Positions 31,957-41,845 of a stretch of 64,000 nucleotides of DNA are shown piece after piece. Source of the stretch: Planctomycetota bacterium. GTDB lineage: Bacteria > Planctomycetota > Phycisphaerae > Phycisphaerales > UBA1924. Position 1 is the first letter of the stretch; each line of letters begins with the position of its first letter. Both the position numbers and the translations under genes were made by a program. The notes below the pieces were generated by a model. It did no database searches, had not been told where the DNA came from, and worked only from the letters and a program-made list of their open reading frames with translations. Where the stretch lies: the NCBI GenBank assembly GCA_018242605.1, contig JAFEBP010000005.1:644861-708860 (forward strand), given 5' to 3'.

Positions 31957-32457
31957 TCAGTCGCTTGTTGGCAGGGCTTGCGCCAGAAGGTCACCGAGGT
32001 CCAAGGAGCGAGTAAACATCGCGAGTTTGCCGTCCGAGGAACGCGGCCACTGCGATTCCGGTCGATCCCAATAGAGTTCGACGCCGTTGCCGTCCGGGTC
32101 GTTCAAGTAAAGAGCTTCGCTGACGCCATGATCCGCAGCGCCGGTCAGGGAGAGGCCCGCGCTACGGAGACGTTGGAGCGCATCTGCCAGGGCGGCACGA
32201 GTGGGGTAGAGAATCGCGACGTGGTAGAGTCCGGTGGTGCCGGGAGGCGGCGGTGAACCTCCTTTACTTTCCCAAGTGTTGAGCCCGATGTGGTGGTGAT
32301 AGCCGCCGGCGGAGATGAAGACCGCGTCCTGCCCGTAACCCTGCATCACCTGAAAGCCAAGCACATCGCGATAGAACCCCAGGGATCGCTGCAAGTCCGC
32401 CACCTTGAGGTGGACGTGACCGATGCGGACGCGAGGATCGATCGGGGCAGTGATCAT
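31957..32457 (-). CDS. VOC-family (glyoxalase/extradiol dioxygenase-like) enzyme
   Basis: The 166-residue protein has two VOC beta-alpha-beta-beta-beta modules. Metal-ligand candidates are His in IGHVHLKVADL, the HHIGLN block, His in LYHVAILYP and Glu in NGVELYWDRP, which is the full set expected for a CatE-like catechol dioxygenase or glyoxalase. Substrate not predictable. ATG 32457 is chosen by family alignment; a GTG at 32484 would add nine residues. It is divergent from the propeller protein at 32562. Confidence 0.87.
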   Translation of the reverse strand: MITAPIDPRVRIGHVHLKVADLQRSLGFYRDVLGFQVMQGYGQDAVFISAGGYHHHIGLNTWESKGGSPPPPGTTGLYHVAILYPTRAALADALQRLRSAGLSLTGAADHGVSEALYLNDPDGNGVELYWDRPESQWPRSSDGKLAMFTRSLDLGDLLAQALPTSD

Positions 32458-32561
32458 GCCAAATAGTTGCGGCCCAGAACTCACTGGGCGCGATGAACGC
32501 GCGATGGCTCCGATACCCTGAGGTGTCGTCCGCGCGATCGCTTTACACAGAGAGGTGCGGT

Positions 32562-33560
32562 ATGCGAGTCATCCTATTGCTGTTCACGCTATTCGCTCTG
32601 ACTGCGCCGAGTGAGACCCGCGGCCCGGAGCCGGTGCTGAAGCAATCGATACCATTGCCCAAAGTGAGCGGACGCATCGACCACCTCACTTACGACCCGG
32701 CGACAAAGCGTCTGAATATCGCGGCTTTGGAATACGGCTCGGTCGAAGTGATCGACTCAGAGAAAGGAGAACGGGTCGGTAGCGTGAAGGGTCTCAAGGA
32801 ACCGCAGGGCATCGTGTTCGTGCCCGCCACTCATCAGTTTGTGGTCGTCTGCGGCGGGGATGGCACGGTGCGAGCGTTCGACGCGTCAGGACTGACGGAG
32901 ACGGCCAAGACCGTGGTGGGCGACGATGCCGACAACATGCGACTTGATGCGGAAGACCTGGTGATCGTCGTCGGTCATGGGAACGGCGCGATCTCGCTGC
33001 TTGAGGCGGCAACGCTCAAGAAAACGGGCGAAGTGAAGTTCGAGGGGCATCCGGAGTCGTTCCAATTGGAGCCGCATTCTGATCGGGTGTTCATCAATGT
33101 GCCCGGCGGGCTGGTGGGCGGGGGCGGCAAGCTCATCGTCGCGGATCGAAGTACGCTGAAGGTGACGACGACCTGGGAACTTCATGACGCCGGCCGCAAC
33201 TTCCCGATGGCGCTGGATGCGGAGCACAAAAGGCTGTACGTAGGCTGTCGCCGGCCGTCGAAACTGCTCATGATCGATGTGGAAACGGGGAAGACACTGG
33301 CCTCGCCGGAGTGCATCGGGGATGCGGACGAGGTGTTCGTGGATGGGCCGACGGGTCAGGTGCTTGTCGTCGGAGGGGATGGAGCGGTCGATGTGTTCCG
33401 CACCGAAGACCAGAAGGCGCTTGCAAGAACGGCGTCGGCCAAGACCGCTCCCGGCGCGCGGACGGGGCTGTTGGTTGCGGAGACACACACGCTATTTATC
33501 GCGGTCCCGAAGAGGTCGGGAAAAGATGCACAGATCCGCGAGTATTCCTTGGCTGACTGA
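32562..33560 (+). CDS. Secreted YncE-like beta-propeller protein
   Basis: The 332-residue protein has a short signal peptide (MRVILLLFTLFALTAPS) followed by about seven WD/YVTN-type propeller blades; typical blade phrases are RIDHLTYDPATKRLNIAAL, GIVFVPATHQFVVVCGGDG and FPMALDAEHKRLYVGCRRP. Such proteins are exported ligand- or DNA-binding propellers of uncertain role. ATG 32562 has AGAGAGG 7 nt upstream. No linked gene suggests its function. Confidence 0.85.
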   Translation: MRVILLLFTLFALTAPSETRGPEPVLKQSIPLPKVSGRIDHLTYDPATKRLNIAALEYGSVEVIDSEKGERVGSVKGLKEPQGIVFVPATHQFVVVCGGDGTVRAFDASGLTETAKTVVGDDADNMRLDAEDLVIVVGHGNGAISLLEAATLKKTGEVKFEGHPESFQLEPHSDRVFINVPGGLVGGGGKLIVADRSTLKVTTTWELHDAGRNFPMALDAEHKRLYVGCRRPSKLLMIDVETGKTLASPECIGDADEVFVDGPTGQVLVVGGDGAVDVFRTEDQKALARTASAKTAPGARTGLLVAETHTLFIAVPKRSGKDAQIREYSLAD

Positions 33561-33656
33561 TCGCGGGACTATCTGGTGCGGTGCCGCTGCGGACGTGCCA
33601 ACGCACCTTCGGCGGCTCCAGATCAGCCAGGCGTCTGGCCTTGGCTGGATGGGATC

Positions 33657-34982
33657 TCAACGGACGGGCGCGGCCGCCGGCGTTGCATTCTTGGCGGCGG
33701 GGCGAGAAGCCGTGACGGCAGAGCCCTCGGGGAGCGTGCCGGGGTTGTTGATCACCACGTCGTTGGCGGTCAGACCTTCAATGACTTCCACCTGAGCGCC
33801 AAAGTCGCGACCCTGCGTGATAGCGCGGTACTTGACGCGGCCGTTTTCGACCACCGCAACACGCACGCCCTTGGCGTCGAAGGCCAACGCGCTGGTGGGC
33901 ACAAGGAGCGCGGGATGATCCCGCTTGCCCTCGAGCCTGACCTGGGCGTACATGCCCGCGAGCAGAAGGCTGTCGGTATTAGGGACATCGACCTCGACGC
34001 GGAGACTGCGTGTGGCGGGGTCGAGGGAGCCAGCGGTGCGTCCGATGACGCCGGAGAAGACCCGGCCCGGGAAGTTTTTCACGGTGACCTGGACCGGCTG
34101 CCCGACGGTGATGCCGGTGCTGTAGGTCTGGGGAACATCCACATGAACACGGAGCAGATCGAGCTGGGCGATGCGGAAGAGTTCTTTGCCCGCGCCGGAA
34201 TCCATGGTGATCATCGCACCGGCATCGAAGTTGCGGGCGGTGATCACGCCAGCAAACGGAGCCAACACTTTCTCGAATCGCTGCAGTTCGGCGAGACGGC
34301 TCGCGGCGGCCTCAGCGGCAGCAACACTCGCCTTGGATTCTTCCAGAGTGGATGCCACGACACGGACCTGGGCGCGCTTTTCGTCGATGTCCTGAGGCGA
34401 GACGGCGTTGCTGCCGGCAGACTCGTAGCGGCCCAGCGTTGTGACGGCGAGTTTGTGCTCGTCCTCTGCCCTTTTGACGGCTGCTTTCGCCTGCTCGAGC
34501 GTGGCCCGGGCCTGATCGAGTTGAGCGTCGAGTTCGGGCGCGGCGATCTCGGCGATAAGCTGCCCCTCCTGCACTTTGGCGCCGATGTCTATGCCGGGCG
34601 GCGGTGGTTTGAGGTAGCCGGTGGCGCGAGCAAAGATCGCGGTGGAGCGATTGGGACGAATGTCGCCGGGGAGCGTAAGCTGGTTGCCTCCGTCGCTAAG
34701 ACGCGGGGTGACAGTTTCAACCACCATCCCGGACTTGGCGGCCACCTCGGCCGCTGACTTCGCCATGGCGATACGGCGTTGGTATGGCAGCCAGCCGATG
34801 AAAAAGAGCGCTGCGAAGAGCACCGCGATGGCGAGAAGTATCAGTATCGCGGCACTGCGGGGCACTCTGGGAAGATCGGGAGCAAACGCGTGCTCCTCGG
34901 CATGGGGCAACTGGCCGCGCTGAATGGGCCCGCTGGAAGAAGCCTGTGAATCGCTGATGATCGTCCTGTGTCCGTTATCCAT
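33657..34982 (-). CDS. RND efflux periplasmic adaptor (membrane fusion protein)
   Basis: The 441-residue protein has a cytoplasmic N-terminus of about 45 residues, a TM anchor (ILILLAIAVLFAALFFIGW), then the adaptor fold: lipoyl halves around PPPPGIDIGAKVQEGQLIAEIAAPE and VLAPFAGVITARNFDAGAMI, with a helical hairpin between (ARATLEQAKAAVKRAEDEHK) and beta-barrel and membrane-proximal domains. It links the RND pump to an outer membrane channel. ATG 34982 overlaps the end of the RND gene by 8 nt. The order pump-then-adaptor is the reverse of the common one. No outer membrane TolC-type gene is next to it. Confidence 0.92.
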   Translation of the reverse strand: MDNGHRTIISDSQASSSGPIQRGQLPHAEEHAFAPDLPRVPRSAAILILLAIAVLFAALFFIGWLPYQRRIAMAKSAAEVAAKSGMVVETVTPRLSDGGNQLTLPGDIRPNRSTAIFARATGYLKPPPPGIDIGAKVQEGQLIAEIAAPELDAQLDQARATLEQAKAAVKRAEDEHKLAVTTLGRYESAGSNAVSPQDIDEKRAQVRVVASTLEESKASVAAAEAAASRLAELQRFEKVLAPFAGVITARNFDAGAMITMDSGAGKELFRIAQLDLLRVHVDVPQTYSTGITVGQPVQVTVKNFPGRVFSGVIGRTAGSLDPATRSLRVEVDVPNTDSLLLAGMYAQVRLEGKRDHPALLVPTSALAFDAKGVRVAVVENGRVKYRAITQGRDFGAQVEVIEGLTANDVVINNPGTLPEGSAVTASRPAAKNATPAAAPVR

Positions 34983-37900
34983 GGGCGGCGAGTCCTTCCT
35001 TCGGGCGCACAGCGGCGTGGAGTTCCGGGTGATCCGAGGCAATCAGCAGTTCCGGGGCGAGGTGCCGGTGCGGAGAACGATGCCTCAGAGCGCTGTAACA
35101 GATCGGAACAAAGAAGAGCGTGGTCACTGTCGCCATCAACAAGCCGCCGATGACAGCACGAGCGAGGGGGGCGTTCTGCTCGCCGCCCTCACCCAATCCC
35201 AGAGACATCGGGAGCATGCCGATGATCATGGCCAGGGCGGTCATGATCACGGGGCGCAGACGCGTCATCCCCGCGGCGAGCGCGGCCTGCTTGGGCGTGC
35301 CGCCTCGCTCGCGGCGGCGGTCATTGGCGAACGTGACCATAAGGATTGAGTTGGCGGTAGCAACGCCAATCGCCATGATCGCGCCCATGAGGGCGGGCAC
35401 GCTTACGGTGGTGCCCGTCACGAAGAGCATCCAGAGAATGCCCGCCGCGGCACCTGGGAGAGCCATCAGGATGATGAACGGATCGATCCAGCTCTGGAAG
35501 TTGATCACCATGAGCAGGTAGACGAGCAGGATGGCGAAGACGAGTCCACCGGCGAGGGCGAGGAATGAGGTGCGCATGCTCTCGATCTGACCCCGCAGAG
35601 CGATCGTCGAACCTCGGGGCAGCCGGGAACGGTACTTGTCGACGACTGCTCGTACGCGCTCACCCGCACTTCCAAGATCGGCGCCGTCGACATTCATCTG
35701 GACGTCAACCGAACGAAGGATGTTGTAATGGCTGATGTTGGCGGAACTGACGCCACGGGTGGTGTCGGCGAGGTTGGCAAGGAGCTGGCGTCCCGTTGAC
35801 GCGCCATCGACGGTGGGCGGCGTATGGATCGGGAGCGTTTGAAGAGCGGAGAGAGAGTCGATGCGATACTGGGGAGTTTGAACGATGACGCTGTAGGTCA
35901 CGCCGTTCTGCGGATTCATCCAGAAGTTAGGGGCGGCTTGGAGCGTGCCGGAGAGGGAGATGAGCAGATCCTGTGCAACATCCCGCTGGGTCAGCCCTAT
36001 CTCGCCGGCGAACGTTCGGTCGACGGCGACGCGTAGGTCCGGCACGCTACGGACCTGGTGCATGTGGACATCCGCGAGGCCGGGTTCCCCGCGAAGCTCG
36101 GACATGATCTGCGTAGCGATCGCGCAGTTTTCGGCATCGTTGCGCAGAGGGCCCGCGACCTGGACGTTGATCGGCGATGACAGGCCGAAGTTGAGCACCT
36201 GTGTCACAATGTCGGCGGGCTGAAACACGAAGCTGAGTTCGGGAAAGCGCTTCGGGAGTTCGGCCCTCAGTGTGCGGATGTAGCCGCGTGTCGGAGCGTG
36301 GTCTGGATTCAGCGAGATGAGGAACTCGCCGTCAGCCGGTGAGCAGAGGGTGCCATCGCTTAGCGACAAATTGATGCCGCTGTTCGGAATGCCGATGTTG
36401 TCGAGCATCGCGTCCAGGTCTCTGGCCGGGATGAGCTCGCGGATCGCGCCTTCGATTTTGGCGAAGTAGTTTTCGGTTTCCTCGATTCGGGTGCCGGCTG
36501 GGGCGCGAACGTGAAGGCGGATCTGGCCCGCATCCACGGTGGGGAAGAAATCCTGGCCGACGATCGGAGCGAGCGTAACGGCCGAGCCAACCACAAAGAG
36601 CAGAAACATGACGGAGGCAATGGCTCGGTGCTCAAGCGTCCAGTAGAGCAGGCCGCCGTAGAAGCGGCGGAAGCGTTCGAACTGGCGGTTAAACGCAAAG
36701 TGGACGCGCCACACCAGGGCGTAGCGGACGATCAGGAGCAGAAGCGTGGCCGCCGCGGCCATGGCGGCGAACCACGCGAACGTGATTTGGGGGTCGGCGA
36801 CTGCGCGGTTCCACGCCGTTCGCAGGCCGGAAGTGAGCGAACCATTGCCGAAGATGTGATACTTGTGTTCGATGGCGTACGCGACGACGGCGATGAGCGA
36901 GGCCCCGAGCAGAAGGCTGATCTTGACGCCCGTGCGGGAGAAACTCCTGCGGAGCGATGTCATCGGCCCGTTCTTGCGTGCGGGGTTGGAATCGACATCT
37001 TCGGCGTCTGGCGTTCCGCCGTACATCGAGACCTCCTGACGGAGCAGGAACTGCGCCATCGTGGGAACGAGTGTTCTGCTGAGCAGATAGCTGGTCATCA
37101 TGGCGAAGACTACCGCCATCGCCAGCGGCAGGAAGAGGAAACGGGCCGCGCCGCTGATGAATGCGACGGGAACGAACACGATGCAGATGCACAGGGTGGC
37201 CACGAACGCCGGTACGGCGATCTGTTCCGCGCCGTCGAGGATGGCCCGGACGAGCGTCTTGTGCTGGTGGAGGTTGCGGTGAATGTTCTCTACTTCGACC
37301 GTGGCGTCGTCCACGAGAATTCCGACAGCCAGGGCCATTCCGCCCAATGTCATCACATTGAGCGTCTCCCCCAGGATGCCCAGGACCAGGATGGAGACGA
37401 GAATCGAAAGCGGGATGGAGATCACGACGATCAGCGTGCTGCGCCAACTCCCCAGAAACAGCAGAATCATGAGGCCGGTGAGGCCCGCGGCGACGGCGGC
37501 CTCCTTGACCACCGATTCGACAGAGGCACGCACGAAGATCGACTGGTCAACGAGGAGGTCGATCGTGAGGTCCGGAGGCAGCTGCTTGCGTGCTTCAGGG
37601 AGGATCTTTTTGACAGCTTCCACCACTTCGAGCGTAGAAGCATTACCCTGCTTCATGATCGAGAGCAGAACACCACGTTTGCCCCCGGCGTGGACCACGT
37701 TCGTCTGTACCTGAAAGCCGTCCCGCACATGCGCCACGTCGCGAACGTAGACCGTAGTGCCCCGGACAACCTTGACAGGCATGTCGTTGATCGCGGCGGC
37801 GGCCTCGGGGCTGGAGTTGAGTCTGACCGGGTACTCGTTGGCTCCAATTTTGACGCTACCGGCGGGGAGGATGAGGTTCTGGGCGCCGATGGCGGCTGAG

Positions 37901-38511
37901 ACTTCCTGCGGCGAGATGCCCCAGGCGTACAGCTTGTCGGGATCGAGATCGACCATTACCTGCCGCTGGCGGCCGCCGTAGGGGTACGGGATCATCACAC
38001 CCGGGATGGTGATGAGTTGGGTGCGCAGTTGATTGATGGTGATGTCGAAAAGCTGCTGCTCGGGAATCGTGTCGCTGCTGATCGCCAGTTGAAGGATCGG
38101 GACACTCGAGGCGCTGTAGCGGATGATCAGCGGGGCCTGCGTACCGGGGGGCATGAGTCTCAAGCCCGTTTGCGCGGTGGCCGTCACTTCGGCCGTGGCT
38201 TCTTCGACCTTGGCACCGGGTTGGAAGAATATCTTGACAACACCGATGCCGTTGAGCGATTGGCTTTCGATATGGTCGATGTCGTTCACGGTCGTGACGA
38301 CGAATCGCTCGAACTGCGTGACGATGCGGGTCTCCATGTCGTCGGCGGGCATGCCCGCGTAGTTGTACACGACGGAGATCACAGGGATGTTGACCGACGG
38401 GAAGACGTCAGTGGGCATCCTGAAGATGGCCAGAGATCCAAGGATCAGAATCAGCAGCGACGCCACAACAAACGTGTACGGCCGGCGAAGAGCTAGTCGG
38501 ACGATCCACAT
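34975..38511 (-). CDS. RND-superfamily efflux pump (AcrB/HAE1-like) with central insert
   Basis: The 1178-residue inner membrane transporter has the usual duplicated topology: TM1 near residue 10, large periplasmic loops, TM4 with the proton-relay pair in GILVDDATVEVENIHRN, and a second half ending in TM12. The TM10 segment reads GVATANSILMVTFAND, where AcrB has a conserved Lys, so the proton relay differs. It is over 100 residues longer than AcrB because of an insert at about 505-600 holding an Arg-rich stretch and two extra predicted TM segments (ISLLLGASLIAVVAYAIEH and FAWFAAMAAAATLLLLIV). It exports drugs or lipophilic compounds; substrate unknown. It starts 3 nt after the TetR stop. Confidence 0.92.
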   Translation of the reverse strand: MWIVRLALRRPYTFVVASLLILILGSLAIFRMPTDVFPSVNIPVISVVYNYAGMPADDMETRIVTQFERFVVTTVNDIDHIESQSLNGIGVVKIFFQPGAKVEEATAEVTATAQTGLRLMPPGTQAPLIIRYSASSVPILQLAISSDTIPEQQLFDITINQLRTQLITIPGVMIPYPYGGRQRQVMVDLDPDKLYAWGISPQEVSAAIGAQNLILPAGSVKIGANEYPVRLNSSPEAAAAINDMPVKVVRGTTVYVRDVAHVRDGFQVQTNVVHAGGKRGVLLSIMKQGNASTLEVVEAVKKILPEARKQLPPDLTIDLLVDQSIFVRASVESVVKEAAVAAGLTGLMILLFLGSWRSTLIVVISIPLSILVSILVLGILGETLNVMTLGGMALAVGILVDDATVEVENIHRNLHQHKTLVRAILDGAEQIAVPAFVATLCICIVFVPVAFISGAARFLFLPLAMAVVFAMMTSYLLSRTLVPTMAQFLLRQEVSMYGGTPDAEDVDSNPARKNGPMTSLRRSFSRTGVKISLLLGASLIAVVAYAIEHKYHIFGNGSLTSGLRTAWNRAVADPQITFAWFAAMAAAATLLLLIVRYALVWRVHFAFNRQFERFRRFYGGLLYWTLEHRAIASVMFLLFVVGSAVTLAPIVGQDFFPTVDAGQIRLHVRAPAGTRIEETENYFAKIEGAIRELIPARDLDAMLDNIGIPNSGINLSLSDGTLCSPADGEFLISLNPDHAPTRGYIRTLRAELPKRFPELSFVFQPADIVTQVLNFGLSSPINVQVAGPLRNDAENCAIATQIMSELRGEPGLADVHMHQVRSVPDLRVAVDRTFAGEIGLTQRDVAQDLLISLSGTLQAAPNFWMNPQNGVTYSVIVQTPQYRIDSLSALQTLPIHTPPTVDGASTGRQLLANLADTTRGVSSANISHYNILRSVDVQMNVDGADLGSAGERVRAVVDKYRSRLPRGSTIALRGQIESMRTSFLALAGGLVFAILLVYLLMVINFQSWIDPFIILMALPGAAAGILWMLFVTGTTVSVPALMGAIMAIGVATANSILMVTFANDRRRERGGTPKQAALAAGMTRLRPVIMTALAMIIGMLPMSLGLGEGGEQNAPLARAVIGGLLMATVTTLFFVPICYSALRHRSPHRHLAPELLIASDHPELHAAVRPKEGLAAHG

Positions 38512-38514
38512 GAG

Positions 38515-39261
38515 TTAGCGTCCCCCCATCCGTGATCCGCCCGCTGATGCGCGGCTCGGAGTTGCACGGCGCGGCCGGCTGTCGCCCCGACCGCTCGACA
38601 CCGGTCGGCCCACGGCTCCGGCACGGACGGCGGAAGAAGAAGACTCGCGGGCTTTCAGATAGCAGCGCAACAGAGATCGGTATTCCTCGAGATGCCAGGA
38701 CTTCTCAGGCTGGTGTGCCCTCGCGTACAAGCCCATCATCGACTTGTTCAGTTGAAGGACGGTCTCGGCGACGCGCTCGGCGCACCCCTCGCACACACGA
38801 GGGCGGAGAGCATCAAGTATGACTGAAAGTCGCAGACGCAATCGATGCCGAGGACCGAGGGGTAGGGTGCTGGGCGGTGCGTCGAGCAAAGCGAGAAATG
38901 CGGGGTGGTGCGCCACAAACAACACCATCGAGTCCACGAACTCATCGACGAAGGCAGAGCTATCGGCCGGGTGCAGACGCACCCATTGGGCTTCAACATC
39001 CTCGATATACCGAGTACGCACGGCCCTGGCCACAGCCTCCTTGTTGGGAAAGAACTGGTAGAGGGATCCGATCGGTGCGTCCGCGCGGGCGGCGATTGCT
39101 GACATGGTCGCCGCTTCGTAACCGACGTGAGAAAACTCGGCGACCGCCGCGGCGAGCAGATCCTCGACACGGCGCTCGCCTCTTCGCTGGGCGGGCTTGC
39201 GGCGAGCACACCCCGACAGGGACGAGGGACAACAGCCGGTCTTTTGTAAATGCGAGCCCAT
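38515..39261 (-). CDS. TetR-family repressor of the RND operon
   Basis: The 248-residue regulator has an N-terminal HTH (VEDLLAAAVAEFSHVGYEAATMSAIAARADAPIGSLYQFF, about 30-70) and a helical ligand domain. The C-terminal 35 residues are Arg/Ser-rich and probably disordered. ATG 39261 is preferred since TAGAAT ends exactly 6 nt before it; the ATG at 39267 abuts the -10. The stop lies 3 nt before the RND gene, so TetR, pump and adaptor form one autoregulated transcript. An imperfect dyad centred on ACCGGT lies just upstream of the -10 and is a possible operator. Confidence 0.9.
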   Translation of the reverse strand: MGSHLQKTGCCPSSLSGCARRKPAQRRGERRVEDLLAAAVAEFSHVGYEAATMSAIAARADAPIGSLYQFFPNKEAVARAVRTRYIEDVEAQWVRLHPADSSAFVDEFVDSMVLFVAHHPAFLALLDAPPSTLPLGPRHRLRLRLSVILDALRPRVCEGCAERVAETVLQLNKSMMGLYARAHQPEKSWHLEEYRSLLRCYLKARESSSSAVRAGAVGRPVSSGRGDSRPRRATPSRASAGGSRMGGR

Positions 39262-39267
39262 CCTCAT

Positions 39268-39273
39268 ATTCTA
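39268..39273 (-). promoter_or_regulatory. -10 element TAGAAT, leaderless start of the TetR-RND operon
   Basis: TAGAAT on the minus strand is separated from ATG 39261 by 6 nt (ATGAGG). The ACCGGT-centred dyad immediately upstream could be the TetR operator. Confidence 0.5.
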
Positions 39274-39475
39274 CCACCGGTCTGGTCTCACGGTATATGC
39301 CGGGGTCTTCACCTGCTTTTTCACCGGCCGCTGACCCCGCAACATGGGTACCGGCACTGACGGATGTGTCTGAGGCGTTTCGCCTGAGTGCCTTTCTCCG
39401 CCTCCTTCCAGCTCACTCGATCGTTTGTTGATATTCATGCCCACCGACTGCTTACGGCGATCCGGGGCAAGAACT

Positions 39476-39512
39476 AAAAACGCCGCGTACGACACCCTGG
39501 TCGCACGCGGCG
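39476..39512 (-). terminator. Intrinsic terminator of the discoidin/dockerin-like gene
   Basis: On the minus strand a 13-bp stem (plus-strand arms 39481-39493 and 39500-39512, one G-U pair) with 6-nt loop is followed by five Ts, 30 bp after the stop codon. Confidence 0.9.
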
Positions 39513-39541
39513 GCAGTCATGGCAGGTCGATTTGCGGCGAG

Positions 39542-41845
39542 CTAGTTGCAACCGCCGGCTTCCCACGCTACGAAGAATGTCTCGACATCGCCACCGTCGA
39601 TGCCGCCGTCCTGGTTGACGTCGCTGCTGGGATCACCATCCTCCCATGCCAAGAAGAACGCTTCAACGTCGGCTCCGTCGATACCACCGTCTTGATTAAA
39701 ATCGGCTGGGCAGGGCGCGCCCGCGGGAACGGCATCGCGGATTGTGGCAGCGAAGATCGCCGCGTCGGAGACCTGGCTGAAGGAATCGCTAAAGGTGATC
39801 GATTGCAGCGGGCGCCCGGTGAAATCGGGCCAACCGGCGGCGATAAGGCTCTGGGTGCTGATGACGGCCTCCACCACATTCAGATCGACGCTTGGAGTGC
39901 CGTTGTCGACATCTCCGGCTCCGAAATAGAGGCCCAACTGCTGCTGAGATTCCACACCGACGCCGGCCGCCTCCGGGTCCTGATCGCCGAACCAATCGGG
40001 GCAGTTGAGCAGGACCGAGGCCGTTTCGCCGTTGTCAAAGCCCAGAGTGCACGAGAATGTCGTACCGCCGTTGCTCGCGTGGTAGATGACACCGATTTTG
40101 GTGCTCGAGCCCATGGCCGAGGCCAATGGAGTCAGATCTGTCGTTTGCGGCCCGGAGTTGTTGGAGTCGGGGAGCCATTCGGGCTGGACACCGACAAAGT
40201 TGCGCGTGCCCAGGTCGTCGTCGGGGTTGCCAACAATCGTGTCGAACTGCCAGTTTCCGTTATCGACAGTGTTTCGGTCACCGAGCTGAACGAGATCAAA
40301 CACGGCTGGTTCGGTCACCACGGAGTATGGAATTGTGGAAGGACCTTCGAGTCCGACCTCGATTGATCCAGGAGTCCCCGTGAGCCGCAAGGCCCGGTCA
40401 GAAAGTGATCGGAATCCCGAGAGCCTGTCGGGCTGCTCGGACTCGCCTTCGTGCACCATGCCGTTGAAGTTGTACGCCAGCGGTACAAAGACATCGGTGT
40501 GGATTGTCGGCGCCTCGTCAATCGTAAGCGAGAATGTGCCCATGGAGCCGTTATTGCCTGCGACTCGAATTCTGTACGTCTGGTTAGCGATGGCGCTCCA
40601 CCGGACACGGGACTTGGGGCCGCGAGTATCGTCCCCGCAGGCGAGCTCAGTGCCTCCGCATGAGGCATAGACGGCGAGTGTGGTATCAAGCGTACCGGCG
40701 CCGAATGTATTGGCTTCGACCATGCCGGAGGAAGGGGCGGTATAGCTGTACCAAACGTCGGCTGAGTCGCCGGATCCGCAGGATGAGATATCGGTGCCGG
40801 TAGCATTGAAGGTGGAACCAGCGATGGTCCCCGCCGAAACGACCGCGGCGTTGGCGCAGTTGTCGTTGGCGGGAGGTTCGGGCACTACAACGCCCATGAG
40901 CTGGATCTCCCCGACCTGCATGAATGTGGCAAACGTCGGACCAAGTTCGATGCGGTAGCGTCGGTACCCCGTGGCATTGCTGAAAGTGAACTGCTGGTCC
41001 TGGTAATTCCGGGTCACTTGAGTCAAGGTGGTGGTATAGATCTGGGTGAAGTCGACGCCGTTGTTCGAGCCGTACAGCGTGACATACGACGGTGTCCGGC
41101 CTCCAAATGCCTGGTCGTCGTTTCCACCAAAGACGTCGATACCGGAGACGCGGCTGAAGCCGAGGCCGGGAGTCACATCGATGATTGTGGGCCCCAAGTT
41201 CCCCCCGGCCACACCGAGTTTGGTACCGCAGCGAGCATCCCAGAGGTTCGCAGCGGTTTCCGCGACGCTACTGGATGCTCCCGGGGTGTAGGTAGTCGTA
41301 AACGCGTCGCCGGGGGTGAGGATGTTGTTCGCAGTGAGCAGTTGGACTTCGGCCACCTGCATGCTGTTCGCCGCGGCGGGAGTGCGAACCGAGGGAAAGG
41401 TGACGCGATAGCGAGAATACGCCGTGCTGTTCGCGAACCCAACCTGATTGATTGCGAAACGCGTGGTGGGCGGATTGAGGGCTCCGCTGGCGATAGCAGT
41501 GAAGACCACGCCATCGTTGGAGCCCTCGAGAATAAAGCTGGTCGGATCCCGCTCCGGTGCATCGTTGGCCGTGATGATCGCCAATCCTCGAACAATGCCG
41601 GTGCCGGTCGGAGTGACGGTAAAGCCAGTATTCAGTTTGTCGAAGTTGAGGTACTTCGAGTTGGCTGAGTTGTCGATCGCTTCCGCAGGGCTCTCCGCTC
41701 CGGGGTAGTTGGTGGAAGAACCCGTGATCGGGTCTCCCTGATTGGTCACGTCTTGAGCCACCGCCATGCTTGCGAGGGCCGCGACCGTGGCAAACCCGAA
41801 CGGTGAGAACGATCCGAGCCGGTCGCCTCGTGGAATCATGCGCAT
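39542..41845 (-). CDS. Large secreted protein: two discoidin-like domains, PPC-like domain, dockerin-like tail
   Basis: The 767-residue protein has a signal peptide (to about residue 30, AVA-QD). Residues 40-170 and 175-310 are discoidin (F5/8 type C)-like domains (SRYRVTFPSVRTPAAANSMQVAEVQLL and the later GYRRYRIELGPTFATFMQVGEIQLM). A PPC-like domain follows (NDNCANAAVVSAGTI...), then a roughly 270-residue region I do not recognise. The C-terminus has two EF-hand-like repeats (DFNQDGGIDGADVEAFFLAW, DVNQDGGIDGGDVETFF) between two Cys. It is probably a cell-surface or extracellular glycan-binding protein. GAGGAGA precedes ATG 41845 by 8 nt. Confidence 0.85.
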   Translation of the reverse strand: MRMIPRGDRLGSFSPFGFATVAALASMAVAQDVTNQGDPITGSSTNYPGAESPAEAIDNSANSKYLNFDKLNTGFTVTPTGTGIVRGLAIITANDAPERDPTSFILEGSNDGVVFTAIASGALNPPTTRFAINQVGFANSTAYSRYRVTFPSVRTPAAANSMQVAEVQLLTANNILTPGDAFTTTYTPGASSSVAETAANLWDARCGTKLGVAGGNLGPTIIDVTPGLGFSRVSGIDVFGGNDDQAFGGRTPSYVTLYGSNNGVDFTQIYTTTLTQVTRNYQDQQFTFSNATGYRRYRIELGPTFATFMQVGEIQLMGVVVPEPPANDNCANAAVVSAGTIAGSTFNATGTDISSCGSGDSADVWYSYTAPSSGMVEANTFGAGTLDTTLAVYASCGGTELACGDDTRGPKSRVRWSAIANQTYRIRVAGNNGSMGTFSLTIDEAPTIHTDVFVPLAYNFNGMVHEGESEQPDRLSGFRSLSDRALRLTGTPGSIEVGLEGPSTIPYSVVTEPAVFDLVQLGDRNTVDNGNWQFDTIVGNPDDDLGTRNFVGVQPEWLPDSNNSGPQTTDLTPLASAMGSSTKIGVIYHASNGGTTFSCTLGFDNGETASVLLNCPDWFGDQDPEAAGVGVESQQQLGLYFGAGDVDNGTPSVDLNVVEAVISTQSLIAAGWPDFTGRPLQSITFSDSFSQVSDAAIFAATIRDAVPAGAPCPADFNQDGGIDGADVEAFFLAWEDGDPSSDVNQDGGIDGGDVETFFVAWEAGGCN

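Noticed and set aside
36511..37899. 462-codon plus-strand frame inside the RND pump gene
   Set aside because: Antisense to a gene with clear RND motifs; translation rich in Asp, Glu and Arg with no known motif.
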